Positions 52,480 through 61,683 are shown, numbered from the stretch's first letter. The stretch is 64,000 nucleotides of DNA from Streptomyces sp. TLI_146 (GCF_002846415.1 NZ_PJMX01000001.1:8556001-8620000); one strand, 5' to 3'. Notes: a model not told the origin generated them from the sequence alone. Numbers and translations: made by a program.

Positions 52480-52700
52480 CCTCACCCTCGTCGAGCTCGG
52501 CTGCGTCCGGGTCGTGCAGCGGACGCAGGGCGTGGGCCGGCGAGGCGGACGCGGTGAAACCGCAGCGGCCGAGCGGTTCAGGTCGCGGTGCTTGAGCGGG
52601 GAGAGCCGGGCGGTGGCCTCCTCGCGGATCCCGTGGCCCTCGGCCTGGAGCTGGGGGACGGCGGCGTCGATGTACCGGGTCGTCAAACGCCTGCCCCGGC
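52480..52700 (-). pseudogene. Tn3-family transposase C-terminal remnant
   Basis: The minus strand reads RYIDAAVPQLQAEGHGIREE, TARLSPLKHRDLN and, after a frame change, FTASASPAHALRPLHDPDAAELDEG. Tn3 TnpA proteins end with ARLSPLKHRNLN--GRYSF and ALRPLRDP, so these are the last about 65 residues in two frames. The rest is gone. It abuts the oleate hydratase stop at 52716, marking a transposon boundary. Confidence 0.75.
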
Positions 52701-52715
52701 GGGGTGGGCTCCTTG

Positions 52716-54287
52716 TCAGCGGTGCAGGGTCTCGAAGGCGGCGGCCAGGACGCGGGGGTCGTGGTGGCCCCGGTAGACCGCGGGCGGGTGTGTGTCGAGC
52801 CGGAGGAGTTGGGACACCGCTGTCCAGGCGGTTCGCACCGAGTACTCGACGGTGAAGACGACGTCGTCGGGCACCTCGGCGAACTGTCCGATGAAGGCGA
52901 GGTTGACCGACCCCTCGGGCACGACCTTGGGCCGGTCGTCGCCGCGGCGGGCGAGGAACTGGCTGGTGATGTACGGCATCAGGCACGGCACCACGGTGGA
53001 GGTCTCCAGGACGCGGGTCGCCGTCGGCTCGTCGAAGCGCAGGTGGTGCAGGACTTCTTCGAGGATCTCCCGGCCGGAGCACATCGTCATCGGCTTGGGC
53101 GTCGCGTTGCCCGCGCGGCCGGGGAACAGGCCGTAGCCCCACCAGACCGAGACGCCCTCGGGCTGGTCGCGGTAGACGGGCTGGCGGTTGGCCACGATAG
53201 TGAGCAGCCAATTGGAGTCGGTGAACGTCATCAGGCCGCCCCTGCCGGTCTGCCGGCCGCTCAACTCGGCCAGCGCGTCGAGGAAGACGGGATCCTTGGC
53301 GGTGACCGTGAACGACTCCCAGCGGGACTCCTCCACATGCTTGTCGAAGGCTCCCGGATTGCCGAAGTCCTCGCGTCCCCGGACCAGCCGGTGCCAGAGC
53401 AGCCACGCGTCCGAACGGTGGGGAGTCGGGGGTGGCGGTGAGGTGTGCGTGCCGAGGCTGGACGCGTCGGTCATGGAACCGTTGGTGACCAGAACCAGGT
53501 CCTCGGGCGAAACGGCGATCTTCTCCTTGTGGCCGCCTTGGGTGATGTGGATGGTGTCGACCGTGGTGTTCTCGATCCCCGGCGTGAACCCCAGGTCCGT
53601 GACGCGGCATCCGGTGTGGACGGTGACACCGTGTTCGCGCAGCCAGGCCGTCAGGGGTCGCACGATGGAGTCGTACTGGTTGTAGCGAGTCCGGTAGATG
53701 CCGGACATGGAGGTGAACTTCGGGAAGAGATGGATGAAGCGCCTGAGGTAGCGATGGAACTCGATGGCGCTGTGCCAGGGCTGGAACGCGAACGTGGTGC
53801 ACCACGTGAACCAGAAGTCCGTGGTGAAGAAGTGCTCGCCGAAGCAGTCCGTGATCCGTTTGCCGTCCAGGTGCCTCTCGGGAGTCGCCAGACACCGAAC
53901 CAGCTCCAGCCGGTCGCGCTCGGAGAACCCCACCGAGGAAGAGGTGTCGACGATCTTCCCTTCTGCGTCGACGAGGCGTGCGATGTCGTCCCAGGCGAAG
54001 TCCTCGTGTCCGGCCAGGATCTCCTGCGTCACCGACACCGCAGGGTCGTCGAGGGTGGGGATGCCGGACAGCAGGTCGTACGTGCAGCGGAACTCGGCCT
54101 CGAACATCCGCCCGCCCCGCATGGTGTAGCCGGCGTCCGCGGTACCGCCCGCGTCCAGGCTGCCGCCGATGTTCCGCTGTTCCTCGAAGAGATGGATGTC
54201 CGCTCCCTCGAAACCGCCGTCGCGGATCAGGAACGTGGCCGCGGCCAGGGCCGCTATACCGCTGCCTACCAGATACGCCTTCGCCAT
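52716..54287 (-). CDS. ohyA: Oleate hydratase (MCRA family)
   Basis: The protein has 523 residues. ATG 54285-54287 follows GAGGAG. The FAD-binding start is KAYLVGSGIAALAAATFLIRDG, then IHLFEEQRNIGGSLDA and YTMRGGRMFEAEFRCTYDLL. Family blocks follow: FWFTWCTTFAFQPWHSAIEFHRYLRRF, SGIYRTRYNQYDSIVRPL, SVWWGYGLFPGRAGN, MPYITSQFLARR and NLAFIGQFAEVPDDVVFTVEYSVRTAW. The enzyme adds water to the 9-double bond of oleate to give 10-hydroxystearate, often as detoxification, with FAD in a structural role. Length is at the short end of the family. The MFS exporter upstream may act on the same fatty acids (inference). Confidence 0.92.
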   Translation of the reverse strand: MAKAYLVGSGIAALAAATFLIRDGGFEGADIHLFEEQRNIGGSLDAGGTADAGYTMRGGRMFEAEFRCTYDLLSGIPTLDDPAVSVTQEILAGHEDFAWDDIARLVDAEGKIVDTSSSVGFSERDRLELVRCLATPERHLDGKRITDCFGEHFFTTDFWFTWCTTFAFQPWHSAIEFHRYLRRFIHLFPKFTSMSGIYRTRYNQYDSIVRPLTAWLREHGVTVHTGCRVTDLGFTPGIENTTVDTIHITQGGHKEKIAVSPEDLVLVTNGSMTDASSLGTHTSPPPPTPHRSDAWLLWHRLVRGREDFGNPGAFDKHVEESRWESFTVTAKDPVFLDALAELSGRQTGRGGLMTFTDSNWLLTIVANRQPVYRDQPEGVSVWWGYGLFPGRAGNATPKPMTMCSGREILEEVLHHLRFDEPTATRVLETSTVVPCLMPYITSQFLARRGDDRPKVVPEGSVNLAFIGQFAEVPDDVVFTVEYSVRTAWTAVSQLLRLDTHPPAVYRGHHDPRVLAAAFETLHR

Positions 54288-54456
54288 CACACAACTCCTC
54301 TTTCTCGTCTGTCGATCGGGAACCGCGCACCCCACGGTTTCCCGCTCGGGTGGGCGCCGTCAGTGGGCCGTTCGTCACCGGCCTGGTCCGGACGGCCCCG
54401 GAAGCGGGCCGCCCCGGTGGGTGGGCCGTCATCGACCAGGGCGGCTCATCGGGGCT

Positions 54457-55502
54457 TCACGCCGAGTGCGGGCCTGCGCGCCACGGCGGGGCCGCCGTGG
54501 CGTGATGGTCCCCGAAGCGGGCGGCCTTGTCGGTCTGCCGGCGCAGCCGGTCCTGGAACTGGTCGACGACCTCCGCGCCGGGCAGCCACAGGTCGGGCCC
54601 GGAGACCTCGAAGCGGATGCGTCGGGCCGGGACACCGGCACGTAGCAGTTGTCCCCGGACCTCGCGCAGGAACGGCAGCGGGCCGCACAGGAACACCGTG
54701 GCGTCCTCGGGCAGTTCGATCCCCTCGATGTCCGTCAGGCCGGGGCGGGCTTCGGGGTCCTCCGCGCCGGGCCTCCCGTACCAGAACGCGGCGCGGGTGC
54801 CGGGCAGTTGCCCGACGAGCTTGCGGGACTCGGTGCGCGGGGCGTGCGCGGCGGGGGAGCGGTCGGCGTGCAGCACCAGCACCAGCACCGGGCGGCGCGA
54901 GGCGATGGTGGCGAGGTGGGTCAGTATGCCGGTCATGGGCGGGCGGCCGATGCCCGCGGACCGGGCACGAGCGGGTCGGTGGCATTGTCCGGGGCGTCGA
55001 GGAAGACGTCGCCGAAGGGCGTGGACAAGGTCAGTCCGTCGCCGTCGCGGACCTGCTCGGGCAGCAGGGTGGAGACCTCGCCGGCCGGCTCGCCGGCTGT
55101 GCCGGCGACCAGCTTCACGGTGATGCGCCGCAGGTCCTCGCCGGGGTCGGACGACAGGCTGTACTGCCGCGACTGGCGCGCCCCGGCAGCCATGCGCACG
55201 CGCACGCTCACGTACTGACCCGCCCGGGCCCGCGGCGCGGGTTCGCCGTCGGACGGGGTGAGCAGGAAGGGCACCGTGTTCGGTGTCTCGGTGCGGCGCT
55301 CGATGACGGTCCACTGCCGCCACACCTCGCCGCGCTCGACGGCGGCGTCCCGGTAGAGGCGGGCCTCCCGGCCGATCAGGGCGCCGGCCATCAGCCAGCC
55401 CACCTCGTCCCAGGCGGCAGCCACCTCCGGGGTGACCATGTCGCCGAGCACCCCGGCGATCGCGCCGAACAGGTACTTGTGGACGATCGAGTTCGTGATC
55501 AC
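54457..55502 (-). pseudogene. Flavohemoprotein (Hmp-type), truncated and frameshifted
   Basis: Reading starts within the globin domain (HKYLFGAIAGVLGDMVTPEVAAAWDEVGWL, its last helices). The first about 95 globin residues, including the haem histidine, are absent. The reductase part follows: YVSVRVRM, RQYSLSSDPGEDLRRITVKLV (FAD site), EVSTLLPEQVRDGDGL. At about 54960 the frame shifts from VPGPRASAARP to SAGIGRPPMTGILTHLATI, the NADH site, and goes on to TVFLCGPLPFLREVRGQLL. Two lesions mean no nitric oxide dioxygenase activity. A separate ATG at 54936 could still yield the 159-residue reductase tail. Confidence 0.8.
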
Positions 55503-55609
55503 GGGGAATCAAACCAGTGATGGGGAGGGCAATCCCTCCCGTGAACGGCTCGCGTCACAGGGTGCCCGCTGGCTGTGAGAAAGCCTCAAGATCACCGGGG
55601 GCGATCGGA

Positions 55610-56458
55610 TCAGTCCTCCAAGTCCTGCATGTTGGAGGTGACGAAAGCGAATGCCTCCGCTGACACGCAGAGATCCCCGCTGAAGGGGCCATCGAGTTCG
55701 GCGACGAGGAAGACGGCGAAGGCTACCGAAGCGACGAGGGTTGCCATGATCAGTCGCATCTGCCACGTCTCCGAGAGACCGAAGGCGACAGACAGGGCGA
55801 GGATTCCGATGGCGTCGACGGCGATGAGGAGCCACATCACCACGGGGATGCGCGAGGTGGCGGAGAGCAGACGGGTGCGGCGGGCGTCACCGAGTTCGTT
55901 GAGGCGGATGAGGGATTGGGCGTACAGATGCGTACCTCGTTGTTCGGCCGACATGGTCGTGTACACCGTCCACAGCTCCACCAGGGCGGCGTTCGCCCGG
56001 ACGCTGTGGCTCCCGGCTGCCATCGCGGGCCATTCGTCCGAGACGACGAGACGGGCGTAGGTTCGTACCGCCCCTTGGACTTGGCGTCGGATTTGAACTT
56101 CGAAGCCCCTGGACATGCGTTCGAGGTCGGCGAGGGCGTTGGCCTCTCTGGCGACAGTGCCTTCGGTTTCGGTGAGGGACTGCCATACGACGACCACGAC
56201 GAAACCGATGATGAGGGCGAAGAGAGTCCCTACGAGTGACAGTCCACCCCCCAGAAGGGCTTGATCGTTCTCGGTGAACTGTCCGTTGAAGCAGCGGCGA
56301 ACCACCGGAATGAGGGAGTCGGTCAATACGACGGCCCCGCCGATCAGGAGCGTAGCCGACTTCCAGGCCGCACGTTTCGCGTGCGGAATGAGCGTGCAGA
56401 CAATGGCTGCCGTACCGGCGAAGATCCCGCTGCCGTACGTGAGAATCTCAGATTGCAT
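55610..56458 (-). CDS. DUF4239 membrane protein
   Basis: The protein has 282 residues. ATG 56456-56458 has GAGATGG upstream. Four helices: SGIFAGTAAIVCTLIP, LSLVGTLFALIIGFVVVVVW, then a long external helical loop (TEGTVAREANALADLERMSRGF, VQGAVRTYARLVVSDEWPAM), IPVVMWLLIAVDAIGILALSVAF and LIMATLVASVAFAVFLVAEL. The ending DGPFSGDLCVSAEAF is a DUF4239 hallmark (D/N-PF-G). It starts only 33 bp from the divergent substrate-binding protein gene, so both share a regulatory region. Function unknown; an ion channel-like role has been proposed for distant relatives. Confidence 0.85.
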   Translation of the reverse strand: MQSEILTYGSGIFAGTAAIVCTLIPHAKRAAWKSATLLIGGAVVLTDSLIPVVRRCFNGQFTENDQALLGGGLSLVGTLFALIIGFVVVVVWQSLTETEGTVAREANALADLERMSRGFEVQIRRQVQGAVRTYARLVVSDEWPAMAAGSHSVRANAALVELWTVYTTMSAEQRGTHLYAQSLIRLNELGDARRTRLLSATSRIPVVMWLLIAVDAIGILALSVAFGLSETWQMRLIMATLVASVAFAVFLVAELDGPFSGDLCVSAEAFAFVTSNMQDLED

Positions 56459-56491
56459 CGTGCCATCTCGTGCTTCGTGGAGAATGGTTCC

Positions 56492-57691
56492 ATGTTCACC
56501 AAGAGGGGACGGGCGGGGCTCGGGGGTCCCTTGCGTATCGGCGTACTGCATTCGCTCACGGGGCCGATGGCGCCGAATGAGCGGTCGATCGTGGACAGTA
56601 CCATGATGGCAATTGAAGAGATAAACGAAGAGGGTGGGGTGCTCGGCAGGAAGATCGAACCTGTTGTGGTCGACGGGGCTTCGGACTCGGAGCGGTTCGC
56701 GCGCGAGGCGGAACGGCTGATTGTCGAGCAGCAGGTGCAGGCCATCATGGGTTGCTGGACGTCCAGTAGCCGCAAGGCGACCATTCCGGTGCTTGAGCGG
56801 CACGAACATCTTATGTTCTACCCGCCCACCTATGAGGGCCTGGAGAGTTGCCCCTACGTCGTCTACACGGGCGGTGCTCCGAGTCAGCAGGTGATCCCAG
56901 CGGTGAACTGGCTGTTGGACAACCGGGGAACCCGGTTCTTCTTCGTGGGCTCCGACTATGTCTGGCCGAGGTCGGCGGCCGCGATCATCAAGGATCAGCT
57001 GGACTACCAGGGAGGGGAGCTCGTCGGCGAGGAGTACCGGGCCTTCCATGAAACGGATTTCCGTTCGATGGTAGAGAAGATCGTCGAAGCTCGGCCGGAT
57101 GTCATCATCAATACGCTGGCTCACAACACCCTGGACTTTTTCCGAGAGCTGAGCCGCGCCGGAGTGGACCCGGAAGAGATGCCCACTTTCTCGCTCGCCT
57201 TCGGTGAGGACCTCTTGAGTCAGGCGGCTCCTGAGGACCGGGTCGGCGGTTACGGAGTGTGGGGATACTTTCAGAGCATCGGCAGTCCGAAGAACACGGA
57301 GTTCGTGGAAAGCTTTCGTCGCCGGTACGGCGCGGACCGGGTCACCGAAGACGTGTGCCATAACGCCTATGTCTCGGTCCGGTTGTGGGCGCTCGCCGTG
57401 GAGAAGGCAGGTGATGCGTCGCCTGCTGCTGTACGCAAGGCGATCAAGGGCCTACGGTACGAAGCGCCGCAGGGTCCGGTCTGGGTCGACGAGGAAAACC
57501 AACACCTCTGGCGCACCGTGCGTATCGGCCGTATCCGTCCCGACCGCCAGTTCGACATTGTGTGGACGTCGGAAGTCGTCATCCGGCCCGTCCCCTACCC
57601 GCCCTACCGTACGCGACGGGCCTGGAATGAACTCCTGACCGGCCTCTATGACGGCTGGGGCGGCAGTTGGGATCGCCTACCCGGCGACTGA
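56492..57691 (+). CDS. Urea/short-amide-type substrate-binding protein without signal peptide
   Basis: The protein has 399 residues. ATG 56492 follows GGAGA. It is a Peripla_BP_5 protein like UrtA, FmdD or AmiC: LRIGVLHSLTGPMAPNERSIVDSTMMAIEEINEEGGVLG, IMGCWTSSSRKATIPVLERHEHLMFYPP, YVVYTGGAPSQQVIPAVNWLLDN, FFFVGSDYVWPRSAA, VYHNAYVSVRLWA-like VCHNAYVSVRLWALAVEKAG. No Sec, Tat or lipobox sequence precedes the domain, and no ABC transporter genes follow. It should therefore be cytosolic, as AmiC, a ligand sensor for amidase operons. Pairing with a divergent DUF4239 protein is the only context. Confidence 0.85.
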   Translation: MFTKRGRAGLGGPLRIGVLHSLTGPMAPNERSIVDSTMMAIEEINEEGGVLGRKIEPVVVDGASDSERFAREAERLIVEQQVQAIMGCWTSSSRKATIPVLERHEHLMFYPPTYEGLESCPYVVYTGGAPSQQVIPAVNWLLDNRGTRFFFVGSDYVWPRSAAAIIKDQLDYQGGELVGEEYRAFHETDFRSMVEKIVEARPDVIINTLAHNTLDFFRELSRAGVDPEEMPTFSLAFGEDLLSQAAPEDRVGGYGVWGYFQSIGSPKNTEFVESFRRRYGADRVTEDVCHNAYVSVRLWALAVEKAGDASPAAVRKAIKGLRYEAPQGPVWVDEENQHLWRTVRIGRIRPDRQFDIVWTSEVVIRPVPYPPYRTRRAWNELLTGLYDGWGGSWDRLPGD

Positions 57692-57737
57692 GGAGCGCTG
57701 CGTCCAGGTGGCGTTCGGGCAAGCCACGGCCGGGTAC

Positions 57738-58328
57738 TCACCAGGGGCACGGAAAGTCAGGCGCCGAACAGTTCGGGCGACCGTGCCCCCTGGACGCCTC
57801 ATGCGTATCAATCGACGCATCAACGACACGGGTCACTAGGCCGCGTCCGGGGGGGATCACTGTGCTCTGCCCACCGGCCAACTGGCAGTGGCGGTTATGC
57901 GCCATCAGCACGTTGACGCCGGAGGAGTCGATGAAGGTGACGTTGGCCAGGTCCAGTTCGATGCGTCTGTGCAGGAGGGGCGCGAGCGCGGAGCGCAGCA
58001 AGGGTGAGGTCTCGACGTCCAACTCGCCGTGCAGGCGGACCAGCACAGGATCGAGGCCGGGAACGGACGCACATCCCGGTGTTACCAAGGCCGGCCAGTC
58101 CCTGAGGTAGAGCCGTCCGGCCACGGTGCAGGGCCCATCCGGCCCGCGCCGGATGCACACGCCCCAGCGTAGAACAGAGGGTGAGGAGAGTCGCCTCTTG
58201 ACGGGACCGGAATCGCCCTCCAGCCCCGGAGGGCCCGGCCGGGGCACGAGACGCGGCTCTCCTCGCCCCTGCACCATGGTGTGCCGCCGCAGGAGTGCGG
58301 CGGCACACACCCAGCCCTCACGACCCAT
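57738..58328 (-). CDS. STAS-domain (anti-anti-sigma) protein
   Basis: The protein has 196 residues as the longest frame; the true start may be nearer residue 70. STAS domain at residues of about 90-175: LVRLHGELDVETSPLLRSALAPLL, RIELDLANVTFIDSSGVNVLMAHNRHC, then RVVDASIDTH. The DSSG box with phosphorylatable Ser is intact, so regulation by an RsbW-like kinase is plausible. The N-terminal 80 residues are Gly/Pro/Arg-rich and not conserved-looking. No kinase gene is adjacent. Confidence 0.7.
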   Translation of the reverse strand: MGREGWVCAAALLRRHTMVQGRGEPRLVPRPGPPGLEGDSGPVKRRLSSPSVLRWGVCIRRGPDGPCTVAGRLYLRDWPALVTPGCASVPGLDPVLVRLHGELDVETSPLLRSALAPLLHRRIELDLANVTFIDSSGVNVLMAHNRHCQLAGGQSTVIPPGRGLVTRVVDASIDTHEASRGHGRPNCSAPDFPCPW

Positions 58329-58338
58329 CAGACACGCT

Positions 58339-58527
58339 CTACTGTGATGCGCCGGAAAAGAGAGGTGAAAGCGGCCGGGGAGTTTGGGTGTCGGGTGGTG
58401 AGGGATTCGTGAGGTGGTCGGCGAGGGAGCTGAGGATCTCGTCCGCTGTCCTGGTCCAGGTGAAGGGCCATGGGCTGGCGTTCCGGTTGTCGCTCCAGGC
58501 TCTGATGTCGGTCTCCAGGGTTTTCAC
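58339..58527 (-). pseudogene. IS630-family transposase C-terminal remnant
   Basis: The minus strand reads KTLETDIRAWSDNRNASPWPFTWTRTADEILSSLADHL, the last segment of IS630-type transposases (LE-DIRAW---WN--P-PF-W-KTADEIL). The DDE core is missing. It begins at the very end of the DUF7848 gene, so that gene's C-terminus was probably shaped by the insertion. Confidence 0.75.
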
Positions 58528-58856
58528 GTCTCCGCCCGCGTATGCTCAACCTCCACGTCGTCCTCGCGTTGCCTGGTGACCGCCTCCGGCCAGGGGCTCC
58601 GGACTCGGTCGGCTCGCTCCTGCGTACGGGTGAGCGCCACGCACGCGATGTCTTCCAGCGTGCGCGTGAAGATCGCATGACCCGTTTCCGCCGTATGCAT
58701 CAGGATCTCGACGCCCCCGACATCAAGGTCCGTAGTCGCGCCGAGCTCCCAGCCGCAGCCGTCGCCGGACATGCAGCGGGCGGTCATCGTCAGACAACTG
58801 TCCGGGTGTCGCAACAGGCGGTAGGCAACACCCCGCAGCACCCTTGTGAGGCTCAT
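58524..58856 (-). CDS. DUF7848-type zinc-ribbon-like protein
   Basis: The protein has 110 residues. ATG 58854-58856 overlaps the upstream stop as ATGA and is preceded by GGAGGTGATCC, an almost complete match to the 16S 3' end. The core is LTMTARCMSGDGCGWELGATTD and HTAETGHAIFTRTLEDIACV: Cys pair, Trp, then H-x-x-x-T-G-H. That is the DUF7848 pattern and may bind one zinc ion. The last 25 residues run into the IS630 fragment and may not be native. Such genes are common in Streptomyces small-protein operons near DNA-binding regulators; role unknown. Confidence 0.7.
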   Translation of the reverse strand: MSLTRVLRGVAYRLLRHPDSCLTMTARCMSGDGCGWELGATTDLDVGGVEILMHTAETGHAIFTRTLEDIACVALTRTQERADRVRSPWPEAVTRQREDDVEVEHTRAET

Positions 58857-59077
58857 CGGATCACCTCCGCACCAGCACCCGGACGTGTCCGGTGGCCGAG
58901 GTGACACACCAAACCCACACTCACTCCCCCTGTCTGCTGACTCTCACGCGCCTCCCGAGCCACCTCACGACTCGTACACCACATGTCACGGCAGTCGCAC
59001 ACAGGCCCCTCGGTCAACTCAGGGCCGTACGCCGGCTCTACCGCCCGCCCCGCTACCAAGCCGTACTCAACTCCCAT
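58853..59077 (-). CDS. Small protein translationally coupled to DUF7848
   Basis: The protein has 74 residues from ATG 59075-59077 (GGTAGGAG 11 nt upstream); GTG 59119 is an alternative start with GGAGG directly abutting it. Sequence: VEYGLVAGRAVEPAYG, EGPVCDCRDMWCTSREVAREARES, ending EVIR at the ATGA overlap. Three cysteines with CDCRDMWC spacing suggest metal or redox chemistry. No family is known to me. The coupling is the main support for it being real. Confidence 0.6.
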   Translation of the reverse strand: MGVEYGLVAGRAVEPAYGPELTEGPVCDCRDMWCTSREVAREARESQQTGGVSVGLVCHLGHRTRPGAGAEVIR

Positions 59078-59560
59078 GCCCGGGGCTGCTCCTACCGTCA
59101 GCGCCCACGTCAGTGCCACCCTCCGCCCGAGTGTCGCGCACGCAGGCCCGTGTCGGCTTCGCCGGGGCGCAGCACCGCAGTGCGTGCAGCGCCATACTCA
59201 CTCCGGCTCACCGCCACTGTTGTCGTTCGCGGTGTCCACTGCACACTCCGGGCTGTCCACGCCGTCTCGCTCCCCCCCCGCTCACTCGCGCAAGCCCCTC
59301 AATCGCTGGCCTGCCCGCCGGCTGTTTGTCGTGGTCGCGGGAGGCTGCGACCACCAGAGCAGCCAACGCACCCGAAGGGGTCGTGACTTGCACACTGTTT
59401 ACATATTTGTGATGCGCGCACGGCGCGCGCTCGCAGATATGGGCGCACCAGTTCCATCGCCAGAAGGGTGATCGACACGGCGAACACACACCGCCGACCA
59501 GCCGCTGCGCCGGCGACCCGCAGGGCCTGGGACGCCGGTCGTGCGCCCCCTCGCAGATGC
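59078..59560. other. Upstream region with possible decayed gene
   Basis: A minus-strand frame at 59299-59487 reads ITLLAMELVRPYLRARAVRA. It recalls the VRPYL helix of a common Streptomyces small protein, but it then becomes Cys-rich nonsense. No intact gene was identified. Confidence 0.35.
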
Positions 59561-59598
59561 GCGGATGCCCGCAGGGTGTGATCCCTGCGGGCATCCGC
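59561..59598 (-). terminator. Terminator of M4 protease gene
   Basis: Perfect 16-bp stem (59561-59576 with 59583-59598) and a 6-nt loop, 45 bp after the protease stop on the minus strand. Confidence 0.85.
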
Positions 59599-59643
59599 TA
59601 CGTCACTTGCTTCTTCTTGCCGTGTTGGTTCGCCGTCGCTGGG

Positions 59644-61683
59644 CTACGGGAAGGTCAGCTTGAAGGCGTTGATGTAACCGGTGTCGTCCTCGGCCTTGTC
59701 CTGGACGCGGAGTTTCCAGGCACCGTTGGCGACCTCGGAGGAGGCGTTCACGGTGTAGGTCTGCTTGATGTTGTCAGCGCTGTCGCCGGTCCGGTTGTGG
59801 AGGTTGTATACCGTGCCGTCGGGTGCGATCAGGTCGACGACGAGGTCACCGATCCAGGTATGGACGATGTCCACGCCGACGGAGAGGTTGCTCGGGGCGT
59901 TACCGGAGATGCCGGTGACGTTGACCGTCGAGGTCACCGCGGCGCCGTTGTCGGGGATGGAGACGTCGGTGGTGTTCTCGAAGACCTTGCCGGTGGGCGG
60001 GGTGTCGCCGCCGGAGCGAGGTCCCACGTTGATGGCGGCCCAGGAGTCCTCGACGGCCGCGGCCTCGGGGCTGTTCTCCCCGTAGAGAGACTTGGCGACG
60101 GCGACCGTGCCGGTGCGGGCATCGGCGTAGTCGGTGGTCGTGCCGAACTTGGTGGTGAGTGCCTTGTACCAGATCAGCGTGGCCTTCTCCCGGCCGATGC
60201 CGGTGACGGGCAGGCCGTCGGAGGTCGGTGAGTTGTAGTCGACGCCGTTGATGGTCTTGGCGCCGCTGCCCTCGGAGAGCAGGTAGAAGAAGTGGTTCGC
60301 GGGGCCTGAGGAGTAGTGGACGTCGATGTTGCCGATGCCCGAGTACCAGGCGTCCTTGGAGGAGCCGTCCTTGCTCGGCTTGTCCATGTAGCGCAGCGGC
60401 TTTCCGGTGCCGAAGTAGTCGATCTTCTCGCCGACCAGGTAGTCGCCCTTGTCCTGAGCGTTGTTGGCCCAGAACTCGACGGCCGCGGCCATGATGTCGG
60501 AGGTGGCCTCGTTGAGACCGCCGGATTCGCCGCTGTACTCCAGGCCGGCGGTGTTGGAGGTGACGCCGTGCGTCATCTCGTGCGCGGCTATGTCGATGGA
60601 CGTCAGCGGCTTCGTGCTGCCCGCGCCGTCGCCGTAGGTCATGCAGAAGCAGTCGTCCTGCCAGAACGCGTTCTGGTAGGCGCTTCCGTAGTGGACCCGG
60701 CTGTACGCGCCGACGCCGTCGCCGCGGATACCGGTGCGGCCCTGGACGTTCTTGTAGTAGTCCCAGGTGAGCGCGGCGCCGTAGTGGGCGTCGGCGCCTG
60801 CGGTCTCCTTGTTCTGTGGGGTGCCGTTGCCCCATACGTCGGTGGTGTTGCTGAACAGCGTCCCCTTGCCGGACGTACCGCCGTTGAGGTTGTACGTCTT
60901 GTGGCTGCCCCGGTTGGTGTCGGTCAGGGTGTATGAGGACGCCGAGCCCGCCGTGCCCAGGCCCACCTGGCCGCTGTACATCGTGTTGCCGGTGCCGTTC
61001 TCGACCGCCTGCCACTGGTACAGCTTCGCGCCGGTCCTGGCGTCGGTGACGACATGCAGCTCGTTGGGCGTGCCGTCGTCCTGGAGCCCGCCGACGACGC
61101 TCTCGTACGCCAGGACCGGTGCGCCCTTCGCCATCCACACCACCTTGCGCGGGGCGCGGTCGGCAGTGGCCTTGTCGGAGCCCGCCGCCCGGGCGAGGCC
61201 GAGGGCCTGCCGCTCGGCGGCTGCCGGGGTGACGGTGGCGTTCGTGTCGACGTTCTTCAGCTCCGCGCGGGAGGCTTTGGTGACGCTCTGGCGCGTGCCG
61301 GCCTTCGACTCCTCGACGATCAGGTCGCCGCCGAGGACGGGCAGTCCGGCGTAGGTGCGCTCGTAGCGCGTGTGGGTGGTGCCGTCGCGGTCCTGGACGA
61401 CATCCCTCACGACCAGGTTCTGCTGGGTGCCGAGACCGAGGGAGCGGGCCGTTGCGGCCTTGTGGGCGTCCGCCGCCTTGATGAGCGTGGCACGGGCGGC
61501 GGGGGTGAGGTCGGCGGGGAGCTTGCCGGGGTCCGCCGAGGTGCCCTGCTGGGCTTTCGGGGCGCTGCTCGAAGGGCCGTCCGACGCGGTGGCGGCACCC
61601 GTCTGGAGGCTCACGGCGAGCATGGCGGCTACAGCGATCAGTGTGCCGGCTGCGGTGGCGCGACGGCTGGGTGTGGAACTCAC
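59644..61683 (-). CDS. Thermolysin-type M4 neutral metalloprotease with P domain
   Basis: The protein has 679 residues. The signal is ATAAGTLIAVAAMLAVSLQTGAATA. The FTP/PepSY propeptide spans residues of about 50-215 (NLVVRDVVQDRDGTTHTRYERTYAGLPVLGGDL). The peptidase has DAHYGAALTWDYYKN, zinc motif IAAHEMTHGVTSNTAGLEY (HExxH near residue 367), third ligand Glu in GGLNEATSDI, and active-site His in GNIDVHYSSGPANHFFYLL. A C-terminal proprotein-convertase P domain (about 560-679: TDVSIPDNGAAVTSTVNV, HTWIGDLVVDLIAPDGTVYNL) is typical of Streptomyces members. It is secreted, self-processed and degrades extracellular protein. Single gene with a strong terminator. Confidence 0.95.
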   Translation of the reverse strand: MSSTPSRRATAAGTLIAVAAMLAVSLQTGAATASDGPSSSAPKAQQGTSADPGKLPADLTPAARATLIKAADAHKAATARSLGLGTQQNLVVRDVVQDRDGTTHTRYERTYAGLPVLGGDLIVEESKAGTRQSVTKASRAELKNVDTNATVTPAAAERQALGLARAAGSDKATADRAPRKVVWMAKGAPVLAYESVVGGLQDDGTPNELHVVTDARTGAKLYQWQAVENGTGNTMYSGQVGLGTAGSASSYTLTDTNRGSHKTYNLNGGTSGKGTLFSNTTDVWGNGTPQNKETAGADAHYGAALTWDYYKNVQGRTGIRGDGVGAYSRVHYGSAYQNAFWQDDCFCMTYGDGAGSTKPLTSIDIAAHEMTHGVTSNTAGLEYSGESGGLNEATSDIMAAAVEFWANNAQDKGDYLVGEKIDYFGTGKPLRYMDKPSKDGSSKDAWYSGIGNIDVHYSSGPANHFFYLLSEGSGAKTINGVDYNSPTSDGLPVTGIGREKATLIWYKALTTKFGTTTDYADARTGTVAVAKSLYGENSPEAAAVEDSWAAINVGPRSGGDTPPTGKVFENTTDVSIPDNGAAVTSTVNVTGISGNAPSNLSVGVDIVHTWIGDLVVDLIAPDGTVYNLHNRTGDSADNIKQTYTVNASSEVANGAWKLRVQDKAEDDTGYINAFKLTFP

